Both the position numbers and the translations under genes were made by a program. Below, piece by piece: positions 57,539 to 58,699 of a DNA stretch of 58,699 bases. A model generated the notes under the pieces. The model did no database searches and had not been told where the DNA came from. It worked only from the letters and a program-made list of their open reading frames with translations. Within the stretch, counting starts at the first letter, position 1. The number at the start of each line of letters is the position of its first letter. Origin of the DNA: Isotricha intestinalis (lineage: Eukaryota; Ciliophora; Litostomatea; Vestibuliferida; Isotrichidae); assembly GCA_023807065.1 (NCBI GenBank), contig JAJJLU010003534.1:1-58699 (forward strand), in the 5' to 3' direction.

Positions 57539-58699
57539 TTATTTATTCAAACTAAAAATATCTTTTGATAATCTATAATATTTAACATAACAAATATTAT
57601 TTTCATAGAAATAAATACCAGTTTTCAATAATTTTATTTCATTTTTATTTTTTAAATATAAATATGTTTGTTTTTCATTTTGAAAAAAAAATTTATTTAA
57701 AAATGTTTTAACAATCCTAAAGTTTTGAATATCATTATTTTCAAATAATGAATTGTTTAATTCATTTTCTATTAATTTTTTAATTTTATTGAATATTTCT
57801 TTATCTTCACTTCCCAAGATATCATTATCGCTTTTTTTTTTTGTAAACTGATACTTATTAAAATGCTTATCCACATTATCATTATGAATAATTATATTAT
57901 CATAATTTGAAACTAAATCTATTGTATCAACACATGAATTTTTTTGATATAATTCATAATTTTTAATATAATAATATTGATAATAATATGAATTTAATTT
58001 TTCTATAAAATTTGCATTCATGTCAATAAGAAATATAATAAAAACATCATTAATATTAATTCCATTCTCTTGAAATGCTTGAGTAATATTCATATTATTA
58101 ACAGAAAATTCTAATGGACTTATTATTGCATTTACACTTTTATTAACAGTAGATTGAAAATGAACTAATATATAACTATTATGATTATTATTATTGTTAT
58201 TATAATTAAAATTGACTTTTAATCCTGAAATATTTGATAAATAATCAATATTGATTAAATACGAAAAATCATATTTTTTCCCGGTTTCTTTTTTTTGATT
58301 AATAATTAGTACATCAAAATTTAAGGAAATATACTTTTTAATAGTTTCAATATCATTTTTATTGTTTTTTTCATATAAATTATAAATCTCTTCTACAATA
58401 ATTTCTTCAAAAAATATATCCTTTGTAATAATTGATTTCACAATTACTTTTGATAAATCTTCAAAAATAGTTCCTTTTTTATATGTAGATGAACTATAAA
58501 ATTCTTCTTTAAATTTAAATTCAATAAATATTTCTTTACAAATTCTTAAATTTTCTTCATATATAAAATTAATATTTGATTTCAAAGTATTTTTTTCTTT
58601 TTCAATCACAACAAAATTTTTTGGCAATATATTAATATTTATATTATTTATTCCTGTTATAACGTTTTGAAATAAAGAACTCTCAATTTTTTTTGTTAA
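57539..58699 (-). CDS. Unknown protein, 5'-partial at window edge
   Basis: The frame is open from the TAA at 57539 to the last base of the window (386 codons), with no ATG needed at 58627 where a TTG lies; so the true start is beyond the window. The visible part is Asn/Tyr/Ile-rich with mixed strands and helices. It contains several semi-ordered stretches (KEIFIEFKFKEEFYSSSTYK, ISGLKVNFNYN, VFIIFLIDMNANFIEKLNSY, KIKKLIENELNNSLFEN). There is no signal peptide, membrane helix or catalytic motif that I can name. The IFLIDMNANFIEKL segment resembles a DED/ATPase-like strand-turn only loosely. I do not assign a function. Confidence 0.7.
   Translation of the reverse strand, partial: LTKKIESSLFQNVITGINNININILPKNFVVIEKEKNTLKSNINFIYEENLRICKEIFIEFKFKEEFYSSSTYKKGTIFEDLSKVIVKSIITKDIFFEEIIVEEIYNLYEKNNKNDIETIKKYISLNFDVLIINQKKETGKKYDFSYLINIDYLSNISGLKVNFNYNNNNNNHNSYILVHFQSTVNKSVNAIISPLEFSVNNMNITQAFQENGININDVFIIFLIDMNANFIEKLNSYYYQYYYIKNYELYQKNSCVDTIDLVSNYDNIIIHNDNVDKHFNKYQFTKKKSDNDILGSEDKEIFNKIKKLIENELNNSLFENNDIQNFRIVKTFLNKFFFQNEKQTYLYLKNKNEIKLLKTGIYFYENNICYVKYYRLSKDIFSLNK

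Noticed and set aside
1..58699. tRNA, rRNA, CRISPR, insertion sequences and telomere repeats
   Set aside because: I looked for T-loop-like motifs, spaced direct repeats, transposase signatures and C4A2-type repeats and saw none; tRNAs can be missed by eye.

Overview
The window reads as eukaryotic nuclear DNA from a ciliate-like protist, with a piece of bacterial DNA at its left edge. It is extremely AT-rich and gene-dense, and its genes run as long single ORFs. Two genes can only be read through if GT-AG introns of 27 and 28 nt are removed, a size typical of ciliates and rare elsewhere. POC1, an NDR kinase, MORN proteins and cyclic-nucleotide-binding proteins also fit a ciliated cell. CAA encodes Gln throughout and genes end in TAA, sometimes TAG, twice TGA. 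The standard code therefore applies, unlike Tetrahymena or Paramecium; I infer a standard-code lineage such as the litostomes (which include rumen ciliates), but no marker gene here proves it.

Layout. 1-555 (minus) is the 5' part of a Bacteroidales secreted protein with dockerin-like repeats; its base composition and codon use are unlike everything else, and a join made during amplification or assembly is the simplest reading. 0.8-11.5 kb: a small CaaX protein, a diacylglycerol kinase, a kelch protein, an ankyrin protein, a MORN protein (spliced) and an NDR-type AGC kinase. 12-20.6 kb: a deoxynucleoside kinase, an arrestin-fold protein, a membrane RING-like protein, a very large calpain homologue that has lost its catalytic residues, and a ubiquitin C-terminal hydrolase. 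20.7-31 kb: an ELAPOR-like Cys-rich receptor, an importin-alpha-like ARM protein, an SLC22-like transporter, a SRPBCC-like protein and a coiled-coil protein. 31-38.8 kb: an APC4-like subunit, a spliced low-complexity protein, POC1, and a B-box/MORN fusion. 38.9-45.8 kb: three divergent HSP70 paralogues in tandem, one with about 220 charged residues in the interdomain linker and one with no lid. 46-55.1 kb: a variant protein kinase, an SR-type RRM/zinc-knuckle protein, a second CaaX protein related to the first, a coiled-coil protein, a double cyclic-nucleotide-binding protein, a PHOSPHO1-like phosphatase and a membrane-anchored gamma-glutamyl hydrolase. 55.1-57.5 kb holds no intact gene but contains coding-like fragments. 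57.5-58.7 kb is an unknown gene running off the window.

The genes are mostly independent housekeeping or signalling functions and there are no operons. The main organisational signal is that four of seven head-to-head pairs are separated by only 64-88 bp. The points of most interest are the HSP70 tandem, the pseudo-calpain, the paired CaaX/RVxF proteins, the tiny introns and the relic region at 55-57.5 kb.
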